Source: Suillus spraguei (taxonomy: Eukaryota > Basidiomycota > Agaricomycetes > Boletales > Suillaceae). From it: a stretch of DNA of 64,000 nt. A program made the position numbers and the translations under genes. Shown one piece after another: positions 23,096-33,824 of this stretch. The notes below the pieces were generated by a model. It was not told the origin of the DNA. It did not search any database and was given only the letters and a program-made list of their open reading frames with translations. The stretch lies in the NCBI GenBank assembly GCA_016800925.1, contig JABCPU010000294.1, positions 21,182 to 85,181 of the forward strand, read 5' to 3'. How positions within the stretch are numbered: the first letter of the stretch is position 1; each line of letters begins with the position of its first letter.

Positions 23096-23860
23096 TTCTT
23101 AGTCTGGTAAGTTCATTCTGTCTGCTCCTTGTACATGTGGTCTAATTATCACAGGTGAGCAATTGAAGAGTTCAGTGAGCTCTCAGCATAATCAAGCTGG
23201 ATGACAAGTTATGACATGTCAGACAAACTATCATAGAATATAACCCCCTTCTTGCAACACAGCTACACAAACCATTCTTTGAAGGATAGGTCATAGCACC
23301 ACAGATGAGCAATCAAAGAGTTCGGTAAGTGTAATAGCTCCAGTGAGTTCATTCCATCTGCTACTTGCGCTTGTCTAATTATCAGACTTCAAGTCACGGC
23401 AATGTCAGAAAAGCTATCATAGAATATATCCCCCTTCTGGCAACACAACTACATGAACCATTTTTTGAAGGACAAGTTATAGCACCACGGATGAGCAATC
23501 AAAGAGTTCAGTGAGTGTAATAGCTCCAGTGAGTTCATTCTGTCTGCTACTTGCGTATCTAGTCTAATTATCAGACATTAAGTCATGGCATGTCAGACAA
23601 GCTATATCCCCCTTCCCGCAACACAACTACATGAGCCTTTCTTCCAAGGACAAATCATGGCACTGCAGATGAGTGATCAAAGGGTTCGGTGAGCGTAATA
23701 GCCCTGGTAAGTTCATTCTGTCTGTTACTTGTGTATCTAGTCTAATTATCACAGATGACAAGTCATGGCATGTCAGACAAGCTATCATAGAATATATCCC
23801 CCTTCCCGCAACACAACTACATGAGCCTTTCTTTGAAGGATAAGTCACGGCGCCACAGCC
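23096..23860. repeat. Tandem repeat of about 185 bp in the Plavaka 3' tail
   Basis: Four degenerate units, marked by TCTAATTATCA near 23,144, 23,374, 23,561 and 23,741. Each has GTAAGTTCATTCTGTCTGC, then a GATGAGCAATCAAAGAGTTC block and TATCATAGAATATATCCCCC. Units contain donor-like GTAAGT and acceptor-like CACAG motifs, so the array may be a duplicated exon-intron unit; the reading IIEYIPLLATQLHEPFFEG recurs in two of them. Confidence 0.65.
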
Positions 23861-24636
23861 AGGACATCTCGATGATGAATTTTGTTTGGTGGCCATCGTT
23901 GTCACCCTTAGCCTCTGCTACACAATTTTGTCACTTCAATTGAACTTGGCAAACCTTTCTTTGATGAAGAGAGTCTTGCAATAAGAGGCTAACGAGGGCG
24001 GGAGAAAGGGTCTAGAAGAACAAGGTATATTATCTTTCGTCTCTATTAATGCATAATATACTACAAGGTATGCTATTGGTTTCATCAGTTAACGCTGACG
24101 ATACAAGAATCTACAGACTTACATCTTAGTCTCTCTTGAAGAACTGAGATGTTCCTAAGCTATGGCACTGGACTTTATAGTAAGTAAAAAGGAAACAAAA
24201 ATTTAGACATAACTTGTTGACATATATTGTAGAGGCTCGGCCGACATCAGCGTGCTGTATCCCACTGGCCTAGTATTATGGCTTGCGCTCGAACCACATT
24301 CCTCAGCTTCTCCCCCTTGTGCCTTGCTTCTCAGATTCTTCAGCCATTCCCTTCTCTTCTCTCTCTGGTGTGTTGGGCTCAAACAGAGAGCACATTACTA
24401 GTACTACTATGACATGTTCATTCATCTGCAGATGTCGCGCTCAAATGCCTCTGGACTTGCTCACTTAGTATTCTTTTTACATGTATTCTGCTTATTGTTC
24501 TTATTACTACTTTTCCCTCTTTTTGAGCAGTCCCAACTTGATTCACTTGTAAGAAAGTCTATTAAGTCAAAAAAGCAATGTTTTTATGAAATCAAGGGAC
24601 AAAAAGTGATATAAGCAACCGGTAGTTTTCCTGATG
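23861..24636. other. Right subterminal region of the Plavaka element
   Basis: No gene recognised. It ends in AT-rich sequence (GTCAAAAAAGCAATGTTTTT) leading into the 19-bp inverted terminal repeat at 24,618-24,636. Confidence 0.5.
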
Positions 24637-24872
24637 CTGTGATAGATAGCATACCTCAGTAATGCGTCAAGACAATACTGAGGTATTTGAGCGGTGCGAG
24701 AGGACCTAAATATGTTAGCTAAGAAGGTCCGGGGGGATTGTCGTGCGGAAGTATCATATGGTGCGAAGTCAAGAAGTCAAATGTGTCATATGGTGTCAAT
24801 GGTGGATCAAGATAAGTAGTGAGAGCATACAAGATAGGTAAGGAAGTGAACAATAACATCCAACATCCAACA
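24637..24872 (-). repeat. Copia 3' LTR, proximal segment
   Basis: Matches 30,482-30,707 over its length (GATAGATAGCATACCTCAGT, GTGCGAAGTCAAGAAGTCAA). On the minus strand it starts TGTTGGATGTTGGATGTTAT, with TGTTGGA doubled relative to the 5' copy, directly after the purine tract. The distal remainder is at 16,433-16,542. Confidence 0.85.
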
Positions 24873-24884
24873 CACCCCCTCACT

Positions 24885-27800
24885 GAGACACCAATTGAAG
24901 GTTATCACGGTGCGCTACAAACAGAGGGCGAGGGAGAGCCTTCATCAGGATGTCTGCAATGTTTCATGCGAGGGCAGCCAGGAGGGTAGGAAGACACCAT
25001 TTTCAATATGTTCACGGATGAAGTGATAGCGAATATCAATGTGTTTAGAACAGATGTGATTCTTTGCTTCCTTTGAAAGGGAGATGGCACCTGTATTATC
25101 CATGTAGAGGAGGAGGGGAAGGGATATTGAGACATGCAGCGCCATGAACAAGGACCGAAGCCAGATACCTTCTTGTATGGCATGTGTCACAGCCATGTAC
25201 TCAGCCTCGGTGGATGATAATGCATGAGTGGTTTGCTTTTTGGACATGTGAGCAATCAGTCCACCAGAAAAGAACCATGCATAGCCAGAGATGGAGAGTC
25301 TGTCTTCAGGTGAGCTTGCCCAGTCAGTGTCACAGTACCCACGTAGGCCCTCATCAGCCCTGTTACCTCCATAATGAGATCTATAATTGATTGTACCACT
25401 CAGGTAACGAAGGAGGCATTTAGCGGCAGCGTAAAAGTGGGGTGATGGTTGTGCATTGTGTTGGGCAAGAGCATTGACAGCATAGGCAATGTCCGCTCTG
25501 GTGCAGATGGTGAGGTACAAAAGCTCTCTCACAATTTTGCAGTAGTGAGTGGGGAGATTGGCAATGTTGTCATAAACATCTGTGTCAAGGCCGAATGGGT
25601 GCTTGGCATCGAGAGGAAGATGGACAGGATTACAATCCAAAAGGTCGTACTCATCGAGGAGGTAGGATATATAGTCCCCCTGGTGCATCCAAAGCTGATG
25701 GGTAGAATGCTCTCGCTTGAACTGAATCCTCAGGAACCGCCGGATTGGCCCGAGGTCCTTAATGCCAAATCATTGAGCTATACGGCCCTTGATGTACAGC
25801 AGGAAGGGCTTGGAGTTCGAAGTCCCCATGCCATCGTCGACATGCCAACCCACAATGCAAAAGATATGGCCAGAGGATGGTGTGGTTGTGTCATAAATGA
25901 ACACTGCGTGATCTACAGTGCAGCGCATGAATCCGAGCTCCAGCATGACTGCACGAACTTGCTCATACCACTCCATGGCTGACTGCTTCAGACCATAAAT
26001 GGTTCTAAGCATGAGCCAAACCAGGAGCATCCAATCCCCCTCCTCAAATCCCTTAGGCTGCCTCATATATATCTCCTCCTTCAAGATCCCCCAGAGGAAT
26101 GCATGTCTCGCATCAAATGTGTCAAGCTCCCAATCGTTGCGACAAGAGCCGCAATGAACGGATGAAGCTGTTTTGACAATGGGTGCAAAAGTTGCGCCAT
26201 AGTTGACTCCAGGGATCTGTGAAAAGCCCTGGGCAACAAGCTGAGCCTTGTAAGTAGATCCACCTTTGTTGTCCTCTTTGAACTCAAGGACCCAGTGGTT
26301 GCCAATGGCTTTATGTCCTGTTGGAAGGGTGGTGACTTTGTATACCTGCATCTCTTTCATCATTGCTAACTTGGCCTTCATAGCAGCAAGCCAATGTTCA
26401 TGGTCTGGGTGCTTCATGGCCTCATTGTAAGTGGCAGGAGGGACTGACATGTCGTACTCGGGGCTGGATGGATTGTGTTTGCAGTTGCTTCGGATGGCCA
26501 CATTAGTTTGTTCCTCAATGATGAGGTTGGCCATCACCTCTGGAATGTCCATGTTTGGCTCCACATTAGTGACGTCCTCAGGGATAGCATCAAGTGTTGA
26601 AGACTTCACCAGCACCCCCTCACTTGTTGCTTCTGTGACTCTCACTGAGCAGGCAATGCGAAGTGCCTGAAGATGAGCTTTCACTGTGGCCAACTCTTCT
26701 GCATAAAAATGGCCAGCCTCTGTAATGACACAAGAACGGGAAGAACATTGTGGTGGAGTTGGAACTGATGAGAGTGCAGGTGTAGGCAGGGATGGAGCAG
26801 ATGGAGCAGATTGAGGAATGGGCAGAGATGAAGGTAAATCCTTGTCAGAGTCAGAATCTGAGTCGTAAGTGTGGCTGATGGAAGGGAGGTTTTTGTCAAA
26901 GATGACATCTCTGGCAATGAAGAATGCACCAGTTCCCTGGTCTCGAAGGTGATAACCTTTTGTGCTGTCTGGGTAGCCCATAAAGATGGCATGGAGCGAG
27001 TGCAGGCCTAGTTTTGCCTGCAGTTCAGATGGGATTTGGGCGAAGCACTTGGCGCTGAATACACGGAGGTGCAACAGGTCTGGTTTCCATCCATTGACCA
27101 CCTCATATGGGGTGGTACCTGGTGGCAGTGAAGTGGACTCACTGTGGTTCCATAGGTAGCAGGCTGTGAGAGCTGCTTCTCCCCATAAGTTGAAAGGTAA
27201 ACCGGCAGCTTCAAGCATGGCAAAAAGGCGTCCTTCCACCATGTGAATAGCATGCTCCGCTTTACCATTCTGTTGGTGAGCATATGGGGCAGACAACTGA
27301 TGGGTGATACCACTGGCTTCCAGGGCCTGTGTGAACACCATCCCAATAAACTCCCCGCCATTATCAGAATGGAATACCTTGACCTTCCAATTCGCATGGT
27401 TCTCCCAACGTTTCCTGACAATCTCCCAGGCCTTGAGGGCCTGGTCTTTGGTTGCAAGTAACTGCAAGCTCAAAAGATTGCTGTGGTCATCGAGGAATAG
27501 TATGAAGTGAAGTTTTCCATGTGGTGTGGTGACAGGAAACAAACTGCAAAGGTCAGAGTGAATAAGGTCAAGGACATGTTTTGCACGTGGTGTCTTGGAA
27601 GGTGGGTATGGTTTACGAGGGTGTTTCGCCATAATGCAGGGTTCACAGGTGTGAAGCGGGTAGGTAGTGTCAATCTTTATGCCAGTGGAGAATAAAGGGA
27701 GCTGTTTGATGGCTTTGCCTCCAGGGTGGCCCAAATGTGCATGCCATAAGTCCCAGGACAATGGTACCTTTGCGAATGTGGAAATCTCAGTATGCAGTGA

Positions 27801-28454
27801 TGGAGTGGATGGGGGAATGAAGCACAGATTTAAGAATACGAGCTTCCCCACTAAAGGAACTGAGCCAAGGTCATCGCCATGATATATGAGTTGACAGCAT
27901 GAGGGTGACGGTAAGTAATGAATCGCCCAACCTTTATCTACCATATGCCCAACTGATAGTAGATTGATCAAGGCGCCAGGAGCATGAAGACAGTCACTAA
28001 AGTGAATCCATTGTATGCGATTGTTTATTGTGAGTTCGGCGACACAGTCTCCGCGTCCAGAGGTAGCTAAAGTTCCGTGATTGGCAGTCTTGACCTTGAC
28101 TTTGGACTTGCTGTTGTATGTCCAGAAGTATGACCTATCTGTTATAAGATTTGATGTCATGCTAGAGTCCAGGATGGTAGACAAGGCTTGATTGGCAATA
28201 CACGCCATATTCTCCTCGTTTGGTACAGCATCCAAGTCAAGCTCTTCAATAGCAGCTGAAGACCATTCGCGATGGTGAGTGCTTGTCATCACAAGAGCTG
28301 TCATTTCTGGGGTGGAATAGGTGTCATAGAGGTGGAAGGTTTCGACTCAGTGGCTGAAGCTGCGACGTCCTTCCTCTTTCCTCCACGTTCTCCTCGTCCT
28401 CCCCATGGGGACTTCCCTTTTATGCCACCCCCTTGCTGCATGCAATGATCGCGG
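24885..28454 (-). pseudogene. pol: Copia pol: protease, integrase, reverse transcriptase, RNase H
   Basis: From 28,304 an open frame of 844 codons reaches a TGA at 25,770-25,772 and continues in the same frame to 24,945. Integrase has the zinc-binding HAHLGH...CEPC (residues about 187-223) and the catalytic triad D251 (HSDLC), D314 (HSDNGGEF) and E350 (QNGKAE). Reverse transcriptase has TYKAQLVAQGFSQIPGVNYG and the active-site box WHVDDGMG. RNase H shows HALSSTEAEYMAVTHA, YMDNTGAI and KHIDIRYHFIREHI. The protease motif reads LDSSMTS where D-S-G is usual, so Gly is replaced by Ser. The TGA precedes FGIKDLGPIRRFL, where arginine CGA is expected. A further frame change near 24,950 precedes the true end (RPLFVAHRDNLQLVSQ). 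The gene cannot make a full product. Confidence 0.85.
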
Positions 28455-29415
28455 TGTAGCAAGAAAAGTCACACTGACCATCAAAACCCCGTTTTCGACA
28501 AGCATCTTGTTAATGTCTGCAGCGGCGCCTGAAGAATTTCCTTATAGCGATGAAATAGCCTTTTTGCTCTGCTAAGGCTAAACCATTCTTCTCCCATGAA
28601 CCCTTACCGGATCCTTGCACCGATGCCCTCATGTCCCATCCAATTCTGTCTAGAATCCATTGGTGTGTAGTTACTTTGCTTCGCCATTACTAAACCTATG
28701 GCAGGATTTACCTTACATCTCAAGGGGCCACTGCACGTTGTGCGCCTCTTTATTAAATACCCTGTTTATTTTCTTTCTCGCTACCGGACTCGCATAGCTA
28801 TCTTGTATGCGCTCGCATATGTTAAAAAGGACTGAACATACATACCATTACTTTTACTTCCCATTACATCCCTTCACTAGGACTTAGTATCAGAAACGCT
28901 TGCTAGTCACAATCTATTTGCCTTTGAACTTTTCTCCATTCGAACTTTGCTCATTGATTTAACCCCCAGTGACTTTACCACTCAAAGTACTGTGCAACTT
29001 TCAACTTCACTACTCGTAACTGGACTGCGGCCAGTGATCTTGCTGGGTCGTTTTCTCTCTCATCTGCATTCTCGCTTGTATGGAGTTGCTGCTACTGCTA
29101 CCACACCGTCGGTGGTAATAACATTTTCGTCTCGCCCAAGTAACATTGTTCTTGCTCTCGCTAGCTAACCATTGCAGCTATCCTTACCGTGTGTGTACCA
29201 CTGGCATCGCGCTAGTACCGCTGATATACCGCTACCGCTGCTAACCTTGGAAGTCGGAATTCTCGTTGCCTTATTAGTACTTCCTTGTTTCCTTCGCACT
29301 AACTTAGAAGGAATTGCTTCTATTTGCAGTCCTCTTGGGTCAAATATCTCACTTGCACCTTCAGTAGGATTAACGCTGCACTTATACTTAGGCCAGCACT
29401 AGTTTCTTCGTTTCA
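28455..29415 (-). mobile_element. Solo LTR (family B) inserted in Copia gag-pol
   Basis: A 961-bp LTR that reads TGAAACGAAG...CTTGCTACA on the minus strand. Flanks are GCGG on the left and GTGG on the right, a 4-bp target duplication with one C/T difference. A 935-bp relative lies at 41,516-42,450 with the same order of motifs (TTATAGC-AGTATATAGCCTTTTTGCTC, CTCAAGGGGCCACTGCA, ACTTAGAAGGAATTGCTTCT). Removing it joins the Copia zinc-knuckle region in frame (LTHDH, then CMQQGGG). No internal coding region remains, so it is a solo LTR. Confidence 0.8.
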
Positions 29416-30262
29416 GTGGTCATGCGTCAATGATCGTGGCAGTCTGGCACAGACTGGGTTTTCGCAGGCTACCCCCTTGGGGTTGTGCTTGTGGATGTGT
29501 ATGCCTGTAGCAGGGTTGTTTCTTCACTCGGTTGAGGGAATGCTGGTGGCATTGGCATACTCAGAGCCAGGATGTGCTCCCATGCACTGCTGACCACATT
29601 GATGGTTAGCTTCTTCAGTGAAGGAGGTTACAACTTCCTCAAATGTGAGTCTCGCTATGGTAGTGGATGTGGACGTAGTTGCTGCTGACAGTTGTTTATA
29701 GTGAGCCATTGTCAGGCTTCGAAATACGACCCACTGAGGAGTATCTGGTAGACCGTTAAGGAGCATCCAGATGCTGTCATTATCTGAGAAGGCAACTCCC
29801 ATTTCTGTGAAGTGATGACAACCATTCTTGAATACTCCTAGGTAACGAGAGGCATCATCCGCATCCTTCAGTTTCTCAAGAAATAGTTGAGTGCGTAGTT
29901 CAAATTGGGAAGTGACATCAAGATGGGTGAAACATTTGGAGAGTATGTCCCACTGCTCACAAGCTGTGAGCTTCTTGCGAGCATGTTTTGAACAATTGGT
30001 GAGAGTCTTCTTCCAATAACTGCCTTTGTCTGTGCATCCTCCTTAATCCATTCCTTTATAAGGACAAGCTCAGAGGCTGTTGGTTGGCCTGCAGTGGCGG
30101 GTGTGGGCATGACACTGGAAAACTCGGCGACATTGTTGGGGTCGTCCCTTTGCTACAGTGATTCCACAAACCTTCTCTGGTGAGCGCCACTTCTACTGCA
30201 TGCCTCCAGCTCAGATAATTATCTGAGCCAGTCAGTTCTGGAACATGGTTGAATTTCCCCAT
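29416..30262 (-). pseudogene. gag: Copia gag, UBN2-type, frameshifted
   Basis: Starts at the ATG at 30,262 with MGKFNHVPELTGSDNYLSWR, the usual opening of Copia capsid proteins. It continues in changed frames with ELVLIKEWIKEDAQTKAVIG and SIWMLLNGLPDTPQWVVFRS, then a knuckle-like CENPVCARLPRSLTHDH next to the inserted LTR; the knuckle is imperfect. At least one frameshift near 30,110 and another near 29,870 break the gene. It would have supplied the particle-forming protein ahead of pol. Confidence 0.75.
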
Positions 30263-30373
30263 GGCTGCGCTTCATGACAGATGGGAGTTGTTTGTTGAGT
30301 TTAGCCGTTAGATAAACGTGAGTCTTTCGCATCGCATATGATTTCTGTGCTTCTGGGCACAGGGCTCATAACC

Positions 30374-30707
30374 TATACACTAGCGACAGACTAGCTCAGT
30401 AATGTGTCAAGACAATACTAACATTGAAGTACCTAGTGACAGACTAGCTAGTAGGGTACATCAGTAATGAAGTGAATACAATGTGATAGATAGCATACCT
30501 CAGTAATGCATCAAGACAATACTGAGGTATTCAAGTGGTGTGAGAGGACCAAAATATGTTAGCTAAGAAGGTCTGGGGGATTGTCGTGCAGAAGTATCAT
30601 ATGGTGCGAAGTCAAGAAGTCAAATGTGTCATATGGTGTCGATGGTGGATCGAGATAAGTAGTGAGAGCATACAAGATAGGTAAGGAAGTGAATAATAAC
30701 GTCCACA
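30374..30707 (-). repeat. Copia 5' LTR
   Basis: A 334-bp LTR reading TGTGGACGTTATT on the minus strand and ending near CTAGTGTATA, just before the likely primer-binding site TAGGTTATGAGCC. It contains no insertion and serves as the reference for reconstructing the split 3' LTR. Confidence 0.85.
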
Positions 30708-30911
30708 TCTCAAAATATAGCACATATATTTATTTTATGCACCTTCCCTATTGATCTCAAGCAATGATTCAATAAGAGTATACACATATAATGAAAATTT
30801 TATTCACCACAGAAATGATAGACCCACTGGCCATATTTACGAAGATGAGCCGCTCGTTGCCTGTAATGATCTCAACACCAATCAGCAATAGTGAACACAA
30901 CAGATAAACAA
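30708..30911. other. Intergenic stretch, nothing recognised
   Basis: About 200 bp of AT-rich sequence between the Copia 5' LTR and the small minus-strand gene. Confidence 0.4.
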
Positions 30912-31374
30912 TCACTGCTGTGTGCCCTCTGAGTGAATGAATGTTAGAATACTGCTCTTCTTTCGCTCCATATGTAGGTGTCCAACATTGAGGTCCACCA
31001 TCAATAAACGGAAATTTGCTACCTCCACACGATGGCACCAGATATTGAGAAGCATAACTTGATGTTCAATAATGCAGTTAGCCAGGTGCTTCTCGGCTTT
31101 GCACACTTTCCGTTTTGCTTTTGCTGCTTCAAGGGCGAGGTTAGAGTAATCAGTGCCACCTTCTGAGTCTGCAACCCCATCTAACAACATGTAGTCAACC
31201 TCCTGCAGAGGATGTACATATAAGAATGATCAACAAACAAATTAGGCTAGAACTCACAAGGTGCATAGCAGTAGGAAAATCATCTTCCCCTCCCATATAG
31301 TATGATTGTGCTGTATTCAACATTTGCGGATTTGGATTTGGATGTGGTTGGAAGTGACAATTAACAGGTGCCAT
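30912..31374 (-). CDS. Small two-exon gene, unknown function
   Basis: Exon 1 runs from the ATG at 31,374 (MAPVNCHFQPHPNPNPQMLN) to 31,258, followed by a 55-bp GT-AG intron (31,257-31,203, donor GTGAGTT, acceptor CTGCAG). Exon 2 runs from 31,202 to the stop at 30,912 and includes DYSNLALEAAKAKRKVCKAE, a heptad-like region, and MLLNIWCHRVEVANFRLLMV. The spliced protein is about 135 residues with no lesion seen. Similar small proteins recur in Agaricomycete repeats to my recollection, so it may be the remnant of a passenger gene. No function can be given. Confidence 0.5.
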
Positions 31375-31517
31375 GGCAGGAGTTGTGCGGCTGCAGCTGT
31401 GTTCAGAGAAGCATAAAGATTGAAAAGAGCATAGACATTGAGGAGAGCTGTGGGAGTTCATGGAATGATGGTACAATATCAATAATGGCCCCATGTGAAA
31501 TCTTGATAACTTTGCAT

Positions 31518-32105
31518 ATGTCAGTACCAACATGCCCAAAATGTGGAAAGACATTCACCAAGGAAAGCAGTGTCACTCACCACCTCAGCCAGCCTCAAAC
31601 ATCTTGTCATAGCTTCATCTGGGACATTGTTGATATCTTGCAGTTTGCACAGGTGGAACAATGGGAGGAACCTGGAATGAGTACTCACAGATTTGACTCA
31701 TCTGACTGTGATCAGTTGGAGAACGGTGCTTATGCAAACCACACAGAATATGATAAAGATACTTATTGCAGCACAGATGACAACCCCATGCAAGACCAAG
31801 AAGATGAAGAAGATTCCAGGGAGGATAAAGAGGATCTGGATTTCCATGATCCATTGTCAGTCAACAGGGATGACGACAAGGATACTCTGATGGAATTAGA
31901 CCAAGATGATGACACCCGAGATGAAAATGAATGTGACAATTCAGGTGTTTTCAATGTCCTTGAATGTCACCAGGCAAAAAATGGACAGTGCAAGGCTCCT
32001 TCCCCAACTTGTCTATCAAGTGTACACAATTTTTGTTGCTTATATCTGAAATTACTGACTTGCCCTAGTCCTCTCACAGACACTCCCATGTACATGCTCA
32101 TTTGA
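31518..32105 (+). pseudogene. Amino-terminal fragment of a Plavaka-type transposase
   Basis: Begins with a zinc finger, CPKCGKTFTKESSVTHHLSQ then PQTSCHSF, the C-x2-C...H...C pattern at the start of Plavaka transposases, followed by a long aspartate/glutamate-rich linker around 31,790-31,940. The core transposase blocks seen at 20,200-23,000 are absent downstream. It is a separate copy from the element at 16,543-24,636 and has no visible terminal repeats. Confidence 0.6.
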
Positions 32106-32479
32106 AGCCTCCTAGCCAACATCCACCTTGATATGTACAGTGTGCCCCTCAAAGTGTGCCACCTGAAAAGTGCTCTGCTCATGTACAACCTCAGCATCAT
32201 TCTGCTGCTCAGTCTAAATCTCTGCATGCAAATGAATCTTGTGGTTCCACTTGCGGACTATCTCCTCATCATTCAACAATTTTCTCTGGTTGCACATAGC
32301 CCCCCTCTCATGGGCGCTCCTTGTCACAGCTTCCATCTAAGCAACATGATATATACCTTCCCCTGCTTTAACTTCAGGCTGTTCTTGCTCATGTAGTTGT
32401 ACACCTGATCAGCATGGCCAACCAAAGAACAGAGGGGAAGGAATGAACAAGCAAACCAACATCTCAAAGCTCGGTTTTT

Positions 32480-33152
32480 ATCCACCATGTTGGCAGGCAT
32501 TTCTTCAGGCTGCAAAATTAGAAATGCGCTTGCAGGCTGTACTGACACATCCAGTTCCCAAGCATTCAGACATGCAAAAACTCACATGAGAAGTCCTGGA
32601 TGCAGTATTATGGACATATCACTCAAAGAAGATCAAATTGGAGAAAGGTATGTTGCTCCATACTGCCAGGTGGTCGCAATCTGATGTTCCCCAGGATATT
32701 TTCTGGAATACAGTGTACAGATGACATGCTTGGTGAGTACTGGGTACTGACTGTGAACATGCTTGCTGACACATGATCAGCTCTGTGATGACTTATTCAC
32801 CTTCCATACAGAGCTCAAGAAAGTTATCATTTCTATTGTGAAACAACTGTATGGTATCTTCCCAAAAAGCGGTGTGACACATGAGGAAGTGGCACAGAAG
32901 CACGTTGCTGATGTAGTGTCTAAGCTGATCAAGTCTGGTGAATAACTTCAAATTCCTCCTCTGAGGTTGGTAGTAACTGCTGGTGTGGCATCTTGTTCTG
33001 GTTTTTTTGGGGCAAGTATAAGAATTTTGTCTCTCAGGTTCTCAAGAATACATGCCACAATTTTTACTATGGCAATGGCACAAAAAGCACTGAAGATGAC
33101 CAATGAATTTCAATGCTCAATTCCTGTCAATGGTCTTATTCTTGTGGCTGTG
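32480..33152 (+). pseudogene. DUF6532-like protein remnant
   Basis: The clearest part, in frames near 32,780-33,150, reads LKKVIISIVKQLYGIFPKSG, then VADVVSKLIKSGE and ALKMTNEFQCSIPVNGLILV, which I recognise as the middle of DUF6532 proteins, a fungal family of unknown function linked to repeats. Upstream sequence near 32,590-32,740 (MDISLKEDQIGERYVAPYCQ) may belong to the same gene. It changes frame repeatedly and is cut at 33,153 by an LTR. Confidence 0.5.
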
Positions 33153-33780
33153 TGTTAAGACCATACTCAAGGGGTAAAAGATCTGAAGGGCTTTGGCCTC
33201 AGTTCGTACACTGTGCCCCTTTCCCAAGTAATGCCCCTTATTTCAGAGGTGAGATATATGTCTGCCATCAGGTATTCATTGCCTTCGGCCCATATGACTG
33301 CTTCCGATGAACCTGATGCAAACATACGGGCCGAAGGAAATGAATACTTGTTGCCATCATGTTGGCTGATGGCACTGATGCAAATGCATGGGCCGATGGA
33401 ACTCAATACCTGATGTTAACACATGGGCCAAAGGAAATAAATACCCTGATGCCATCAAATCGGCCAATGAAACTGGTGCAAACGCACAGGCCGATGGAAC
33501 TAAATACCCGATGCAATCAGATGGGCCAAAGGCAATGAATACCTGATCACATCATGTCAGCCGTTGGTACTGATCCAGATGTATGGGCCAATGAAACTGA
33601 ATAACATTAGGTCCAAAGAACATGAATACTTGATGCTATCAGGTCAGCTGATGGAACTGATCATTGGGAAATAAATACATTATGCCTGTTGGTCGGTCGG
33701 TCAGTCGCTGGATACAATTATTGGTTACTCGTACATCATGATGGAGCTATCTATATACATCTCCAGTATTATACATGACA
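33153..33780 (+). mobile_element. Solo LTR related to family A, with an internal minisatellite
   Basis: Starts TGTTAAGACCATACTCAAGG and shares AAGGGCTTTGGCCTCAGTTC and GCCCCTTATTTCAGAGG with family A copies at 42,690 and 56,609. It ends ATACATGACA. The interior, about 33,260-33,700, is a tandem array of about 14 degenerate units of 30-35 bp (GGGCCGATGGAACT, AAATACCTGATGC). Flanks are CTGTG and TTATG, which differ by two transitions, so the target duplication is only tentative. Confidence 0.55.
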
Positions 33781-33824
33781 TTATGGGTAAAAAAACTGCT
33801 AGCTGACAAATTACTGGCAGGAGT

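Larger units (their letters stand above)
16543..24636. mobile_element. Plavaka-type DNA transposon inserted in the Copia 3' LTR
   Basis: The element starts CATCAGGAAAACTACCGGT and ends with the exact reverse complement, a 19-bp terminal inverted repeat that continues imperfectly with GCTT. The left flank ends ACAATG and the right flank is CTGTGATAG; the uninterrupted LTR reads ACAATGTGATAG, so the duplication is TG, or ATG with one changed base, as expected for the EnSpm/CACTA relatives to which Plavaka belongs. The element carries a transposase on the plus strand (19,686-23,084) and a divergent passenger gene on the minus strand (about 19,456-16,790). Short AT-rich repeats such as ACTTAATTAAG and ACTTAAATAAGCGG near the left end resemble subterminal binding repeats. 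Confidence 0.8.
16433..30707 (-). mobile_element. Ty1/Copia retrotransposon, interrupted by two later insertions
   Basis: The element reads on the minus strand: 5' LTR 30,374-30,707, gag from 30,262, pol to about 24,890, then the 3' LTR from 24,872. The 3' LTR continues only at 16,433-16,542, because an 8.1-kb Plavaka element separates its halves. Removing it gives an LTR of about 343 bp, close to the 334 bp of the 5' copy. A solo LTR sits at 28,455-29,415 inside gag-pol. After the 5' LTR comes TAGGTTATGAGCCCTG, a likely primer-binding site, and before the 3' LTR a purine tract GTGAGGGGGTG. LTRs begin TGTTGGATG or TGTGGACG. A target duplication was not identified. Pol carries an in-frame TGA, so the copy is inactive. 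Confidence 0.85.

Noticed and set aside
25449..25982. A 177-codon plus-strand open frame
   Set aside because: Antisense to Copia pol (reverse transcriptase and RNase H), which explains the open frame.
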